DNA of 64,000 bases from Chitinophaga oryziterrae (GCF_009758125.1 NZ_WRXO01000001.1:434001-498000); one strand, 5' to 3'; shown: positions 37,288 to 47,614, counted from the stretch's first letter. Made by a program: numbers and translations. The notes: a model not told the origin generated them from the sequence alone.

Positions 37288-37755
37288 TTATAAGCCAGCT
37301 AAGGTTTTCTTAACTGCCTCAAAATCAGGCAAATCGCCAGCGGATTCCAAAACCTGGGCATATCTGATAATTCCTTCTTTATCTACGACAAAAGCAGCCC
37401 TTTTGGATACTCCTTTCAGATCTAAAACGAAATTCTCATAAAAAGCACCATAAGCCTGGGATGCTTCCTTGTTAAAATCAGATAACAAAGGGAAGTTCAG
37501 CTTTTGCTCTTCCTTGAACTTACCCAGGGTAAATGGTGAATCTACAGAAATACCAACCACTGCTGTATTCAGACCATTATACGTTGAAATGTTATCCCTG
37601 ATGCTGCAAAGCTCTGCGGTGCAGACACTTGTAAATGCCATCGGGAAAAACAGGATCACCAGGTTCTGTCCTTTAAAATCTTCCAAAGAAACTTTCTGTT
37701 TTTCTGTATTTACCAATGTAAATGCCGGTGCCTTACTGCCAATTGTTACGCTCAT
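37288..37755 (-). CDS. Peroxiredoxin of the AhpC/TSA or PrxQ type
   Basis: A thiol peroxidase that reduces hydrogen peroxide and organic peroxides. The peroxidatic Cys45 sits in PMAFTSVC and a second Cys50 lies five residues on (CTAELC), the arrangement of PrxQ/BCP proteins with a helix-internal disulfide. The 155-residue length and ILFFPMAFT match. It starts 34 bases after the PorP/SprF gene on the same strand, so readthrough is possible, but the functional link is not obvious. Confidence 0.93.
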   Translation of the reverse strand: MSVTIGSKAPAFTLVNTEKQKVSLEDFKGQNLVILFFPMAFTSVCTAELCSIRDNISTYNGLNTAVVGISVDSPFTLGKFKEEQKLNFPLLSDFNKEASQAYGAFYENFVLDLKGVSKRAAFVVDKEGIIRYAQVLESAGDLPDFEAVKKTLAGL

Positions 37756-37789
37756 ATATTTTTTTTAGATGGTTAATTTAGTGAAAAGT

Positions 37790-38821
37790 TTAAAACCGCG
37801 GGCAATGTACGCTTTCTAATGTACTGTTCCGGCTGTTGAGGAAACCTTTGAATACCAGTGATATCTCAAATCCTCCAAAACTCTGACTGGCAGTTTTGAG
37901 TTTAGAGATATTGGCATCATAACTCATACCTATTTCATAAGTATCCATATCTATACGGAAAGAAGGTACGATCGCGTCATTCCAGCGCATAAATACGCCC
38001 CCGTATACAGCATGGGTACTTTCCAGCCCCTGGTTCAGCAGGCTGTAACCCACCAGCGCGCCGCCAATATACTCAGAATAGCTGCCCATATGCAATTCGT
38101 TGTACTGACCGATGATCTTTACCCTTTCATCCACCGGGATCGTGATCCCTGCATTAAAAGTGATCTTCCGGTCCATCGTAATACTGTTATCCTTATAAAA
38201 AGATACTTTAGGTCTGTTAAAATGATAAAGCGCTGCCCCTATAAAGTAGTTAATATCTTCTCCGATCGTACTGTTAAAACTCATACCTACGCCTGCATCC
38301 AGGTAAGTATACCCCCGCAATGCCAGGCGACCTTCCTCTCCGGTTGCCAGTGTAGGATCATAACGCCCGTTCATGTACTGGTTGTTGAACGTTAGCTTGG
38401 TCGCATCAAACTGACGCTGCACAACGCCCCCCGTAAAACCCAGGGAGAGGAACATGTTCCTGTTCTGGCTAAGGGATTTATGATAGTTAATGGCCGGTAA
38501 TACCTGTACCGATTGCAGCCTGGCAGTACCTGCCCTGTCGTATGTAAACTGGATACCCGTTGTCACAAAATCCTCACTCTTTCCTACCGGGAATTTAAGT
38601 TCCGCGCTCAATGCTCCCGTCTGATACGGGATCGTCACACTGTTCCACTGATTTCGGTAAACGGCCTGTACGCGATAGTCGCCGTTAAAAATACCTATCA
38701 GTGCCGGGTTGCGCAAAATAGGCGTCGCATCAAACTGCGACAGGTGAATATCCTGTGCTGCTAATTGCTCTACGCTACAGATGCTAAGTGCCAATAACAG
38801 TTTTCTACAAATCATTCTCAT
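37790..38821 (-). CDS. PorP/SprF family type IX secretion protein (second copy)
   Basis: A 343-residue outer-membrane protein with the family opening AQDIHLSQFDATPILRNPAL and YRNQWNSVTIPYQTG, and the C-terminus CPRF. It follows the large PKD-array gene by 23 bases on the same strand, repeating the adhesin-then-PorP order at 14783-19515. It is probably the dedicated surface partner of that adhesin. Its length equals that of the first copy, but the two sequences are clearly diverged, so they are not a recent duplication. Confidence 0.9.
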   Translation of the reverse strand: MRMICRKLLLALSICSVEQLAAQDIHLSQFDATPILRNPALIGIFNGDYRVQAVYRNQWNSVTIPYQTGALSAELKFPVGKSEDFVTTGIQFTYDRAGTARLQSVQVLPAINYHKSLSQNRNMFLSLGFTGGVVQRQFDATKLTFNNQYMNGRYDPTLATGEEGRLALRGYTYLDAGVGMSFNSTIGEDINYFIGAALYHFNRPKVSFYKDNSITMDRKITFNAGITIPVDERVKIIGQYNELHMGSYSEYIGGALVGYSLLNQGLESTHAVYGGVFMRWNDAIVPSFRIDMDTYEIGMSYDANISKLKTASQSFGGFEISLVFKGFLNSRNSTLESVHCPRF

Positions 38822-38844
38822 GGCGGCAATGTTTAATGATAATG

Positions 38845-41800
38845 CTATCTCAACAGCATTACGTTTCCTTTGAGGGTGAATGGCTCGTTGGTATCACAAA
38901 CCAATTCGGCCACATAAATAAATACATCAGGATTTACCAGTACCCCTTTGGCTTTTCCGTCCCATCCGAAAGCCGGGTCTTCAATATTGAAATTGGACCT
39001 TTCAAATACCAGTTGTCCCCAGCGGTTATAAATTCTGAAAGACTTCACCGTATTAATACCCTTACCCCTGATATAAAAAATGTCGTTTTGTCCATCTCCG
39101 TTAGGGGTGAATGTATTCGGCAGGAATACCACACCGGATTCGCACACCATCTTAATATTGATCTCATCCGAAGCAATACAGCCATACTGGTTGGTAGCCG
39201 TTAAACGGTAAGTAGTGGTTTGTTTCGGAGTAGCAGTTGGTGTAAGACAGTCTACGCAACTCAGCCAGCTTGGCGGGAACCATTCGTATTTGGTTACATC
39301 AGCACTACCTGTTGCTGCTATCTGTATAGAAGAGCCTACAGGCAGTTCAACATCTTCTCCTGCATTCACGACCGGTAACGTATGTACCGTCACCACTACA
39401 TCTTTTGTATCTGTAAAACAATTATCATTACCCGTACCCGTTACCTGGTAAGTGGTAGTTACCGTAGGATTAGCGATCGGATTAGCGGCTGTAGCATCAT
39501 TCAGCCCCGTTGCCGGAGACCAGCTGTAATGACTGGCGCCGGATGCCTGTAACTGTGCTGATTTTCCTTCACATATATCTACATCACTTACTGTTAATGT
39601 GAACGGCTGCGAAACTTTCACTGTTACATCTGCATTGCTTGTACAACCGGTAGCATTTACTGCTGTAACATGATAAATGGTGTCTTTTTCAGGGCTCACC
39701 ATTGGACTTGCGCTATGTATATCTGATATCTTATAGTCTGTCCAGGTAATGGTGGCGTCTGCATCTGAATTGGCCAGCAATTGCACCGAAGTTCCTAAGC
39801 AGATACTGGCAGTAGCAGGTGTTGGCTTCAGTGCCGGGTATGCCGATACTTCTACCGTTTTGTTATCTGTACTGCTACAGATGCCGCTGGCGGTTGTAAT
39901 CACCAGTTGTACCGGCTGACTGCCGGCATTATTAAAGACAACAGGAGGTGGAGTTGTTGCATTATAATCTTTACCTGCAACCGTCCATACCCATTTGGTG
40001 CCAGGCAGGTTCTTGTTATCACGTCCCTGGAGCTGTACCGTTGTTCCTGCACAAATAGGCGCAACCGCTATTATCTCCGCAGCTGGTTTAGGTTCTATCA
40101 CGATATCCATAGTGGTATCGTCCACGCAACCATACACACTGGTACTGGTGAGTTTTACGCTATAAGTGCCCGGTGTTGGATAATCGAAAGTAGGAGTGGC
40201 GCCGGTGCCTACATCATCTGTACGGGTGGTGATACCAAAATCCCATGCAAAAGAAGGGGCTGATCCCATATCTACAGATACGCCGGTAGTTTTGTCTGTG
40301 AATAAAACAGTACCGCCATCACATGCCTGGCTCACGTCCGTACTGAAGTCTGCATGGATCTTATCGGCTACTATTTTGGGATTACCTATTGCCGCTACTT
40401 TACATCCCCTGTTATCTTCCAGTAATACTACCGGGAAGTAAATGCCTTCCTGAGGATAGGTATAAGCAGGAGAAGTAGGCGTAGTGGTCGTAACGGAATA
40501 TCCATCTCCAAAATCCCAGATGTATTTCTGTGCATTCGGAGATACAGCCGTCATGGTAGTCGTCAGTGGGAAACAACCTGTTTCAGGTGTAACGCTGAAT
40601 GTACCATCAGGACCAGCAATCGTTATATTTTTCGGACCGGCAGGGGCACTTGCGCAATCACCGGCAGAATAAACAGTTAAGCTGACAGGGAAGGTACCAG
40701 GTCTTATATAGTTATGCAGCGGATTATCTTCTGTAGAGGTACTACCATCTCCGAATGTCCATACAGAACGTACATAATCAGAAGAGTTGTTGGTCAGCTG
40801 GACTTTTACCGGCGGACAAACATCTGCTGCTACGGCAGGAACTGAGAAGTCAGCTATCGGGTTAGGTACGCGCAGGAAATTCTTGATCTCAGCATGAGAA
40901 GTACAACCGGTGCTGCCTACAATATCCAGTGTGATGCTGTATACTCCCGGTGTATTATAAGTATGTAAAGGTTCTTTATCGGTGCTGGTCCCGCCATCGC
41001 CGAATGTCCATGCGTAAGTCAGCGGATCTTCTGTGGAAGAATTCGTAAACTGGAATGGCGTATTCAAACAAGCGATAGAATCATTAGCGCCAAAGCTGGC
41101 CACAATGTTGGCAATATGAACGATATCAGTATAAGTATCAGTACATCCTGTATTATCGGTTACCGTCAGTTTTACAGGATAATCCTTGATAACACTATAA
41201 GTATGTGTAACATTCGCAGGTTTGGTAGTAACGGTAACCGGCGCACTGCCATCTCCAAAATCCCATACCCATGAAACGATCGTATTACCGGCGCGGGTGG
41301 TAGAAATATCTGTAAAGGAGATCGGCTCGTCTTTACATTGTTTTGGGTTGATCGTGTAACCGGCAACAGAACCATTCACGGTAATCGTAGCATTATCGGA
41401 AACATGCTGACAAGTATAAATATCCGTGAGCGTCAGATTTACTGTATACACACCCGGTACAGTATAAATATTGGTTGTTGTTGAATTACCAGCCACAGGG
41501 GTTGTACTGCCATTTCCCCAGCTCCATATAAAAGTTTGAAAGTTGTTAGTCTGTACAGGGTCCATGGCGAACTTAATGGTATCACCACGGCAGATCACCG
41601 TTTTGCTGGGATAGATCACCGGCTTGTCTGTAATAATATTTACGGTAGTCGCGAATTTGGATTGACAGCTTCCGTTATCTACAGTTAATGTCACCGGGTA
41701 CACGCCCCCTGCTGCATAAGTATGAGAAGGAGATTGCAGATTAGAAGTGGTACCATCTCCAAAATCCCATGACCATAGCCTGGTCGTGCTGCTGCCGAAA

Positions 41801-43719
41801 TCCGATAGGTCCGTGAAAACACGTTGTAAGATGTTTGCACAATCCGTAGACATTACAGTAAAAAAAGCTGCAGGCGGGAAGATCTCAATGTAGTCTGTTT
41901 TTACAAGCTGCTGTGTACAACCGTTATTGTTAACTATCAGTGTTACATCATGTTTACCGGTAGTAGCAAATACATACGGTGGATTCTCCAGTGCAGAGCT
42001 CCCCACACCAGCGCCGTTTTCTTCAAACAGCCAGGTCCATTCATCTCCTGCAGGTACGGATTTATTGGTAAAGTTGAATACCGTAGGCTGACATCCGCTG
42101 GTTTTATCAACAGTAAAATCCACTTTTACAGGCACACCTACTCTCACAGCCAGTGTAGCAGTTTGTGTACATCCTCCCAGTGTGGTGATAGTCAGTTTTA
42201 CGGTATAGTTACCCTGGGCAGCAAATGTATGTGTAGGTATTTTGGTCGTCGCAGTACCACCGTCTCCGAAATCCCAGGCGTATTTAACAACAGGATCTGC
42301 ACTTCCGATAGTAGGCGTATATGTAACATCCAGTGGTACACAACCTGCTGTAGGGCCGTCAATAGTTAATATTGGTTTCTGAATGGCAATGGTATCTCTC
42401 GCTGTAGCAGTACATCCTGCTGCATTGGTAGCGACCAGCACTACCGGATATGTACCTTCCGCAGTGTATTTGTGAGCAGGGTTTTGCAGGGTAGAGGTAC
42501 CTCCATCTGCGAAGTCCCATTGCCATGCGATAGCACCTGTTGTATTAGTATTGAATGTAGCGTTCACAGGTACGGTACAGGCAGTTGCCGGTAATATGGT
42601 GAAACTGGCTGTTGGAGGATCTGTAACATGAATGGTTCTTGTAACAGTAGCCTGACAACCATCTACCGTAATAGCATTCATCACGATCTGGTAATCACCG
42701 GCAGCAGGAAATGATTTTACTGCATTGATGGTAGTTTGTACATCACCATCAGGGAATGTCCAGGTAGCTGAAGTCGGATCCGGTTTTGTCGTATTGGTGA
42801 AAGTCAGATTGGCGCCACTACAGAGTTTCTCCTGTATGGTAAAATCTGCCTGCATGGTAGCGACCTGTATATAATCAGCCTGAGTGAGTGTTTGCGTACA
42901 TCCGTCGGCAGTAGTAGCAGTTAGTTTAACAGTAAATTTCCCCTGTGTGGTATACACATGGGTAGGGTCCTGGGCCGCACTGGTACTGCCATCTCCAAAG
43001 TCCCATGCATAGGTAACAGCTACAGGAGAGGTAGTGTTTAGCGTAGTATTGTTGGTGAAGTTGACAGTTACCGGAGATTTACATCCACCCTGGTTATTAC
43101 TGGTAAAAGCTACCTGGGGGGTAGCTTTTACTTTTATTGCTTGTTCCGCACTGTTTGTACAACCGAAGCTGTTAGTAACAATGGAGGTGGCTATCACATC
43201 CATACCCTGGTTGTAAGTGTACGAGGCTGTTGGGCCTGTGCCACCATTACCATCACCAAAGTCCCAGTTAATACTGGAAATGGTACCATCTCCTGCGGTT
43301 GACTGGTCCGTAAAAGTTACCTGCAACGGAGTACATCCATCCAGTGGGGTGGTAGCGAATTTTACGTCCGGCTTCTTGTAGACGTTAACTGTATGGCTGA
43401 CTGTTCCTGTTTTCCCATCAGGGAATTTAACCGTCAGGGTCACTACGTACACACCTGGTTTACTAAAAGAGCGGGTAGCATTCCACAGCGTGGATTTAGC
43501 CCCTCCGTCTCCAAAGTCCCAGGAGGCAGTTCCCCCCGTAGGGGTAGACTTGTTCATGAACTGCACATAAGCAGTTCCACAACCGGTCCAGTTGTCAGCT
43601 GTAAAATCGGTAACATTCTGAGCCTGAGCTTTTGTGCTTGTAAAGAACAAAAATCCAAGAAGGCATAAAATAGTATGCCAGGTTAATAAGTTGCGGCGTA
43701 GGTGGTATTGGTGTCTCAT
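38845..43719 (-). CDS. Giant PKD-repeat T9SS type B surface protein
   Basis: A 1624-residue exported protein. After the signal peptide (ending near KAQAQ) come about 14 PKD domains, each with a W-x-F-G-D-G-type core (WDFGDG, WTFGDG, WSWGNG and variants). After residue about 1180 the repeats change to Ig-like or SprB-like units (KPTPATASICLGTSVQL, YSWSPATGL, YEWFPPSW). The last 90 residues are the gliding-motility-type C-terminal domain (FTPNGDGQNDIFYI, IYNRWGQLVFE, GWDGKAKG). This is a long extended adhesin stalk exported by the T9SS, with the next gene as its PorP/SprF partner. The ligand is unknown. Confidence 0.92.
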   Translation of the reverse strand: MRHQYHLRRNLLTWHTILCLLGFLFFTSTKAQAQNVTDFTADNWTGCGTAYVQFMNKSTPTGGTASWDFGDGGAKSTLWNATRSFSKPGVYVVTLTVKFPDGKTGTVSHTVNVYKKPDVKFATTPLDGCTPLQVTFTDQSTAGDGTISSINWDFGDGNGGTGPTASYTYNQGMDVIATSIVTNSFGCTNSAEQAIKVKATPQVAFTSNNQGGCKSPVTVNFTNNTTLNTTSPVAVTYAWDFGDGSTSAAQDPTHVYTTQGKFTVKLTATTADGCTQTLTQADYIQVATMQADFTIQEKLCSGANLTFTNTTKPDPTSATWTFPDGDVQTTINAVKSFPAAGDYQIVMNAITVDGCQATVTRTIHVTDPPTASFTILPATACTVPVNATFNTNTTGAIAWQWDFADGGTSTLQNPAHKYTAEGTYPVVLVATNAAGCTATARDTIAIQKPILTIDGPTAGCVPLDVTYTPTIGSADPVVKYAWDFGDGGTATTKIPTHTFAAQGNYTVKLTITTLGGCTQTATLAVRVGVPVKVDFTVDKTSGCQPTVFNFTNKSVPAGDEWTWLFEENGAGVGSSALENPPYVFATTGKHDVTLIVNNNGCTQQLVKTDYIEIFPPAAFFTVMSTDCANILQRVFTDLSDFGSSTTRLWSWDFGDGTTSNLQSPSHTYAAGGVYPVTLTVDNGSCQSKFATTVNIITDKPVIYPSKTVICRGDTIKFAMDPVQTNNFQTFIWSWGNGSTTPVAGNSTTTNIYTVPGVYTVNLTLTDIYTCQHVSDNATITVNGSVAGYTINPKQCKDEPISFTDISTTRAGNTIVSWVWDFGDGSAPVTVTTKPANVTHTYSVIKDYPVKLTVTDNTGCTDTYTDIVHIANIVASFGANDSIACLNTPFQFTNSSTEDPLTYAWTFGDGGTSTDKEPLHTYNTPGVYSITLDIVGSTGCTSHAEIKNFLRVPNPIADFSVPAVAADVCPPVKVQLTNNSSDYVRSVWTFGDGSTSTEDNPLHNYIRPGTFPVSLTVYSAGDCASAPAGPKNITIAGPDGTFSVTPETGCFPLTTTMTAVSPNAQKYIWDFGDGYSVTTTTPTSPAYTYPQEGIYFPVVLLEDNRGCKVAAIGNPKIVADKIHADFSTDVSQACDGGTVLFTDKTTGVSVDMGSAPSFAWDFGITTRTDDVGTGATPTFDYPTPGTYSVKLTSTSVYGCVDDTTMDIVIEPKPAAEIIAVAPICAGTTVQLQGRDNKNLPGTKWVWTVAGKDYNATTPPPVVFNNAGSQPVQLVITTASGICSSTDNKTVEVSAYPALKPTPATASICLGTSVQLLANSDADATITWTDYKISDIHSASPMVSPEKDTIYHVTAVNATGCTSNADVTVKVSQPFTLTVSDVDICEGKSAQLQASGASHYSWSPATGLNDATAANPIANPTVTTTYQVTGTGNDNCFTDTKDVVVTVHTLPVVNAGEDVELPVGSSIQIAATGSADVTKYEWFPPSWLSCVDCLTPTATPKQTTTYRLTATNQYGCIASDEINIKMVCESGVVFLPNTFTPNGDGQNDIFYIRGKGINTVKSFRIYNRWGQLVFERSNFNIEDPAFGWDGKAKGVLVNPDVFIYVAELVCDTNEPFTLKGNVMLLR

Positions 43720-43952
43720 TTCCGATATGGCTAAATGTCATTGATTGAGGACATATAGCATAGGTTGAAATAAAATGATAAAAAAATAAATATAATATAT
43801 TAAGCTTGATTATTAATGCCACGTCTTATTAACTAAACGTAATCAATTTGGCTATAGTTCTTATCAGGATTCAAAATCACACAAAAGTTATTCCAAACTC
43901 TTCGCTTTTGGATAACTGCATAGATATAAGTATATCAATATGTTATGAGAAA

Positions 43953-45464
43953 TTATAACGTATAGATGTTCCCGTATTTTTTAGTGGAGTAATCGAGGAA
44001 ATATTTGAAATCCAAGGGTTTACCTGTTACTTTTTCACACAGCTCATTTGAGGTATAAAAACGGCCAAAATGATGGATTTTTTCACGCAGCCATGTTAAT
44101 AAATTTGTATAACTCCCTTTAATAATATCTGTTTCTAAACCCGGGATCTGCTGTTCTGCAGCTGCAAAAAATTGTGCAGCATAAAAACTGCCGAGGGAAT
44201 AAGTAGGGAAGTAACCGAAACTGCCATGCGACCAGTGAATGTCCTGTAATACGCCTTCTACATCGTTGGGAACAGTAACATGCAGATACTCATTGTAATA
44301 TCGGTTCCATATCTCTTTAAGGTCTTTTGTACTGTAAGTACCATCTAATAATCCCTTTTCAATTTCATACCGGATCATCACGTGGAAATGGTAGGTGAGT
44401 TCATCAGCCTCAGTTCTGATAAGGGATGGCCTTACCTGGTTGATAGCTTTATAGAAGTCCTGTAAAGGAACGGATTGAAGGTTTTCGGGGAATGCCTGTT
44501 GTAAAGGGACATAGTGAGACTCCCAGAAAGAAAGGCTGCGGCCTACGTTGTTTTCCCATAGGCGTGATTGTGATTCATGGATACCTAAACTGGCTGCTTC
44601 TCCTGCAGGTAATCCATATGCACTGATATCCAGTCCCTGCTCATAGAGAGCATGACCACCTTCGTGAATACAGCTCCAGGTCATATTGCCGAAGTCATTT
44701 TCATCTATGCGGGTAGTGACACGTACATCCTGGGGGTTGAAACTGGTGGTAAACGGATGCTCGGAAATATCCTGCCGTCCTGCTTTCATATCATAGCCCA
44801 TCGCTTTCAGCAGGTTGATACCAAATTCCCACTGGCGGTCACGGTCGTAATGCAGGTGCAGGAAGTCCTTATTTACCTGTGGCTTTTGTTCTATCTGGCG
44901 CAGGAGTGGGGTGAGGGCGGTCTTTACATCGGTGAATACAGCGTCCAGCATGGTAGTAGTGGCGCCTTTCTCGTATTCATTCAGCAAAGCATTGTAGCAA
45001 TGTCCTTCAAAACCCAGCAAGGCAGTTTCCTGTCTTTTTAAAGCGACCATCTTCGCCAGCACAGGCTCAAAGTCTGCATAAGTACCGGATTTACGTGCCT
45101 TTATCCATGCATGGTAACACTCGTTGGTAGTCTGTGACATCTCTGCCACAAAGCTGGCCGGATACTTTTTATTCTTTTCATAGTCTTCCAGTGAAAGACT
45201 GATATTCTTCGCAGATACAGGGTCTAAATCACCCCTGGAATGCAATTCCTGCAACAAATGCCCCAGTGGTTCTTCTGTAAACATTTCATGGGCAATGGAA
45301 CTGAGCGTGGTAATTTGCTGACCGCGGAAGTTGGCACTTTTCTCGGGAAGATAAGTTTCCTGGTCCCAGCCCAATACGGCTATAGCGTTGCGAACATCAG
45401 CTATCTGCTGCATTTTGGCTTTGTATTGGTCGTAAAGTTCCGCGGTGGATTGTGCAAGTACCAT
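43953..45464 (-). CDS. M32 family metallocarboxypeptidase
   Basis: A thermostable-carboxypeptidase-1-type enzyme. The zinc site HEGGH is at residues 273-277 and HESQSRLWEN at 302-311 (numbering from the upstream ATG at 45482). The start at 45464 (MVLAQSTAELYDQY) is preferred, because a TACCTTTG element at 45480-45487 on the - strand would place the transcript start downstream of the ATG at 45482. Length from here is 503 residues, normal for M32. It is cytosolic, with no signal peptide. The reaction is removal of C-terminal amino acids. Confidence 0.93.
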   Translation of the reverse strand: MVLAQSTAELYDQYKAKMQQIADVRNAIAVLGWDQETYLPEKSANFRGQQITTLSSIAHEMFTEEPLGHLLQELHSRGDLDPVSAKNISLSLEDYEKNKKYPASFVAEMSQTTNECYHAWIKARKSGTYADFEPVLAKMVALKRQETALLGFEGHCYNALLNEYEKGATTTMLDAVFTDVKTALTPLLRQIEQKPQVNKDFLHLHYDRDRQWEFGINLLKAMGYDMKAGRQDISEHPFTTSFNPQDVRVTTRIDENDFGNMTWSCIHEGGHALYEQGLDISAYGLPAGEAASLGIHESQSRLWENNVGRSLSFWESHYVPLQQAFPENLQSVPLQDFYKAINQVRPSLIRTEADELTYHFHVMIRYEIEKGLLDGTYSTKDLKEIWNRYYNEYLHVTVPNDVEGVLQDIHWSHGSFGYFPTYSLGSFYAAQFFAAAEQQIPGLETDIIKGSYTNLLTWLREKIHHFGRFYTSNELCEKVTGKPLDFKYFLDYSTKKYGNIYTL

Positions 45465-45479
45465 GCTATTGATTTTTTG

Positions 45480-45487
45480 CAAAGGTA
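45480..45487 (-). promoter_or_regulatory. -7 element for the M32 carboxypeptidase
   Basis: Read on the - strand this is TACCTTTG, an exact TAnnTTTG match. The start would lie near 45473, about 9 bases before the chosen ATG at 45464. Confidence 0.45.
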
Positions 45488-45630
45488 AAGTTATTCTTCC
45501 TGTTGCTTAAAACCAATGAGTGTTCTTTCTGATTGGATTAGCTTTTTAGATCCGGGCATTCTACCGAATATGGTTGTTAACAAACACTGATTTTAAAAAT
45601 TAAATAAAACCTTTCATATTTGTTAATAAT

Positions 45631-46725
45631 ATGAAGATCAGGGATATCACTAACGCTATTGCCGCCTTTGCGCCACTCCAGTACCAGGAGAGCTATGATA
45701 ATGCCGGTTTGCTGTTTGGCAATGCCGACTGGGAAGTGACCGGTGTGTTGTTAACACTGGATGCTACCGAGGCTGTAATTGAAGAAGCCAGAGAAAAGGG
45801 TTGCAATCTGGTGGTGGCCCATCATCCCATTGTTTTCGGCGGACTGAAAAAGATCAATGGCAATAACTATGTAGAGCGGGTGGCTATCAAAGCTATCAAA
45901 AATGATATTGCGGTATATGCCGCACATACCAACCTGGATAATGTGCGCAATGGAGTAAGCGATATGATGGCCAGCAGGCTGAAACTTACAGATTGCAGGG
46001 TACTGGACCCCAAACGGGAACTGCTGGGTAAACTCTACACCTTTGTGCCTCATGCCCAGGCAGAAACGGTACTGAATGCTTTATTTACTGCCGGAGCCGG
46101 CCATATCGGTAATTATAGTGAGGCCAGCTTCAATGTTACCGGTACCGGCACCTATAAAGCGGAAGAAGGCGCGCAACCCTATATCGGGCAGGTAGGGCAA
46201 CGCCATCTGGAACCCGAAACAAAGCTGGAAGTGATTTTTCCCCTATATTTGGAATCGCGTGTGATCCAGGCATTACTGGAAAGCCATCCCTACGAAGAGG
46301 TGGCTTATGATGTGGTAAAACTCGGGAATGCAAATAAAGAAGTCGGTTCCGGGCTGATAGGCAATCTGCCTCAACCCATGGACGAGCTGGCCTTCCTGCA
46401 GCTGGTAAAAGAACAGTTCCTCACCGGTTGCGTCCGGTATACCCCTTTAAGGGGGAAGCCCGTACAAAAGGTGGCTTTATGCGGCGGAGCAGGCAGTTTC
46501 CTCTTAAAAAAGGCGATAGCAGCAGGAGCAGATGCTTATATTTCTGCCGACTTTAAATACCATGAGTTTTTTGATGCTGATAATCAAATAGTTGTAGCGG
46601 ATATAGGGCATTTTGAAAGCGAGCAGTTCACGGTTGAATTATTTTATCATATATTGACCGAGAAATTCCGTAATTTTGCGCCTCTTAAATCTACAATTCG
46701 TACAAACCCGGTAAATTATTTATAA
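45631..46725 (+). CDS. Nif3-like dinuclear metal centre protein (DUF34) with inserted domain
   Basis: A 364-residue member of the Nif3/YbgI family. Metal ligands are visible in VVAHHPIVFGGL, NLDNVRNGVSD and the C-terminal VADIGHFESEQF. Between the two halves (about residues 125-230) is the CutA/PII-like insertion found in longer bacterial members. The family's reaction is still debated (a metal-dependent hydrolase or GTP cyclohydrolase-like activity). It is followed 4 bases later by the zinc-ribbon protein gene, an arrangement typical of this phylum. Confidence 0.9.
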   Translation: MKIRDITNAIAAFAPLQYQESYDNAGLLFGNADWEVTGVLLTLDATEAVIEEAREKGCNLVVAHHPIVFGGLKKINGNNYVERVAIKAIKNDIAVYAAHTNLDNVRNGVSDMMASRLKLTDCRVLDPKRELLGKLYTFVPHAQAETVLNALFTAGAGHIGNYSEASFNVTGTGTYKAEEGAQPYIGQVGQRHLEPETKLEVIFPLYLESRVIQALLESHPYEEVAYDVVKLGNANKEVGSGLIGNLPQPMDELAFLQLVKEQFLTGCVRYTPLRGKPVQKVALCGGAGSFLLKKAIAAGADAYISADFKYHEFFDADNQIVVADIGHFESEQFTVELFYHILTEKFRNFAPLKSTIRTNPVNYL

Positions 46726-46729
46726 ATAC

Positions 46730-47482
46730 ATGGCTACTGTAAAAGAATACTCCGTAGAAGAAAAATTGGCGTCTGTACTTAGGCTACAGAAGATGGACTC
46801 CAGGCTGGATGAAATCCAGGTGCTGAAAGGGGAGTTGCCAATGGAAGTAAAAGATCTCGAAGACGAGATCGAAGGGTTGAATACGCGTCTTGCCCATGTG
46901 GAAGATGAAATCCGTGGTATTCAGGACTTTGTCACCAATAAAAAGGCGGCAATTAAAGAGTCAGAAGCCCTGATGAAGAAATATGAGAAGCAGCAGGACA
47001 ACGTGAAGAACAATCGCGAGTTTGAAGCTATCACCAAGGAAATCGAAATGCAATCCCTGGAAATCAAACTGGCAGAGAAGCATATCAAGGACGCAAATGA
47101 AGAAGTAAAGGATAAGAGCCGTTTACTGGAATCCGCTAAAAAAGCGATTGCAGAAAAGGAATCTAACCTGAAACATAAGAAAGGTGAACTGGAAAAGATC
47201 ATTGCTGAAACTGACAAGGAAGAAAAAGCTTTCCGTAAACAGAGTGACGAAGCCCGTACTAAAGTAGAGCCCCGTTTACTTGGCGCTTATGAAAAGATCC
47301 GCAAAAATTACCGTAACGGTCTGGCCGTGGTAACTGTTGCCCGTGACTCCTGCGGTGGTTGTTTCAATGCCATCCCTCCACAACGCCAGGCTGAAATACG
47401 CCAGCGTAAAAAGATCATCGTTTGCGAACATTGCGGACGTGTTCTGGTGGACAACGATCTGGATGCTACCGTAACCATCTGA
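46730..47482 (+). CDS. Coiled-coil protein with C4-type zinc ribbon
   Basis: A 250-residue protein made of a long antiparallel coiled coil (about residues 15-185, rich in Glu, Lys and Leu heptads). At the C-terminus is a four-cysteine zinc ribbon (DSCGGCFNAIP and CEHCG) with the stretch PPQRQAEIRQRKK between the pairs. Related proteins may bind nucleic acid, but no firm function is known. It is coupled to the Nif3-like gene upstream. A clear terminator follows. Confidence 0.88.
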   Translation: MATVKEYSVEEKLASVLRLQKMDSRLDEIQVLKGELPMEVKDLEDEIEGLNTRLAHVEDEIRGIQDFVTNKKAAIKESEALMKKYEKQQDNVKNNREFEAITKEIEMQSLEIKLAEKHIKDANEEVKDKSRLLESAKKAIAEKESNLKHKKGELEKIIAETDKEEKAFRKQSDEARTKVEPRLLGAYEKIRKNYRNGLAVVTVARDSCGGCFNAIPPQRQAEIRQRKKIIVCEHCGRVLVDNDLDATVTI

Positions 47483-47516
47483 TCTCACTAAGCTTAATTT
47501 CTTGTATAATGTATTG

Positions 47517-47544
47517 AGTCCCGGGCAAATACCCGGGACTTTTA
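47517..47544 (+). terminator. Intrinsic terminator
   Basis: Nine-bp arms (47517-47525 and 47532-47540), GC-rich (GTCCCGGG), followed by TTTTAT. It ends the Nif3-like/zinc-ribbon transcript. Confidence 0.85.
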
Positions 47545-47614
47545 TATTCAGCAGATGGGCCGGCGGAAAGTTTGGTTTGGAATTTGGTGATTAGGCCCGG
47601 AATCTAAAATTGAT

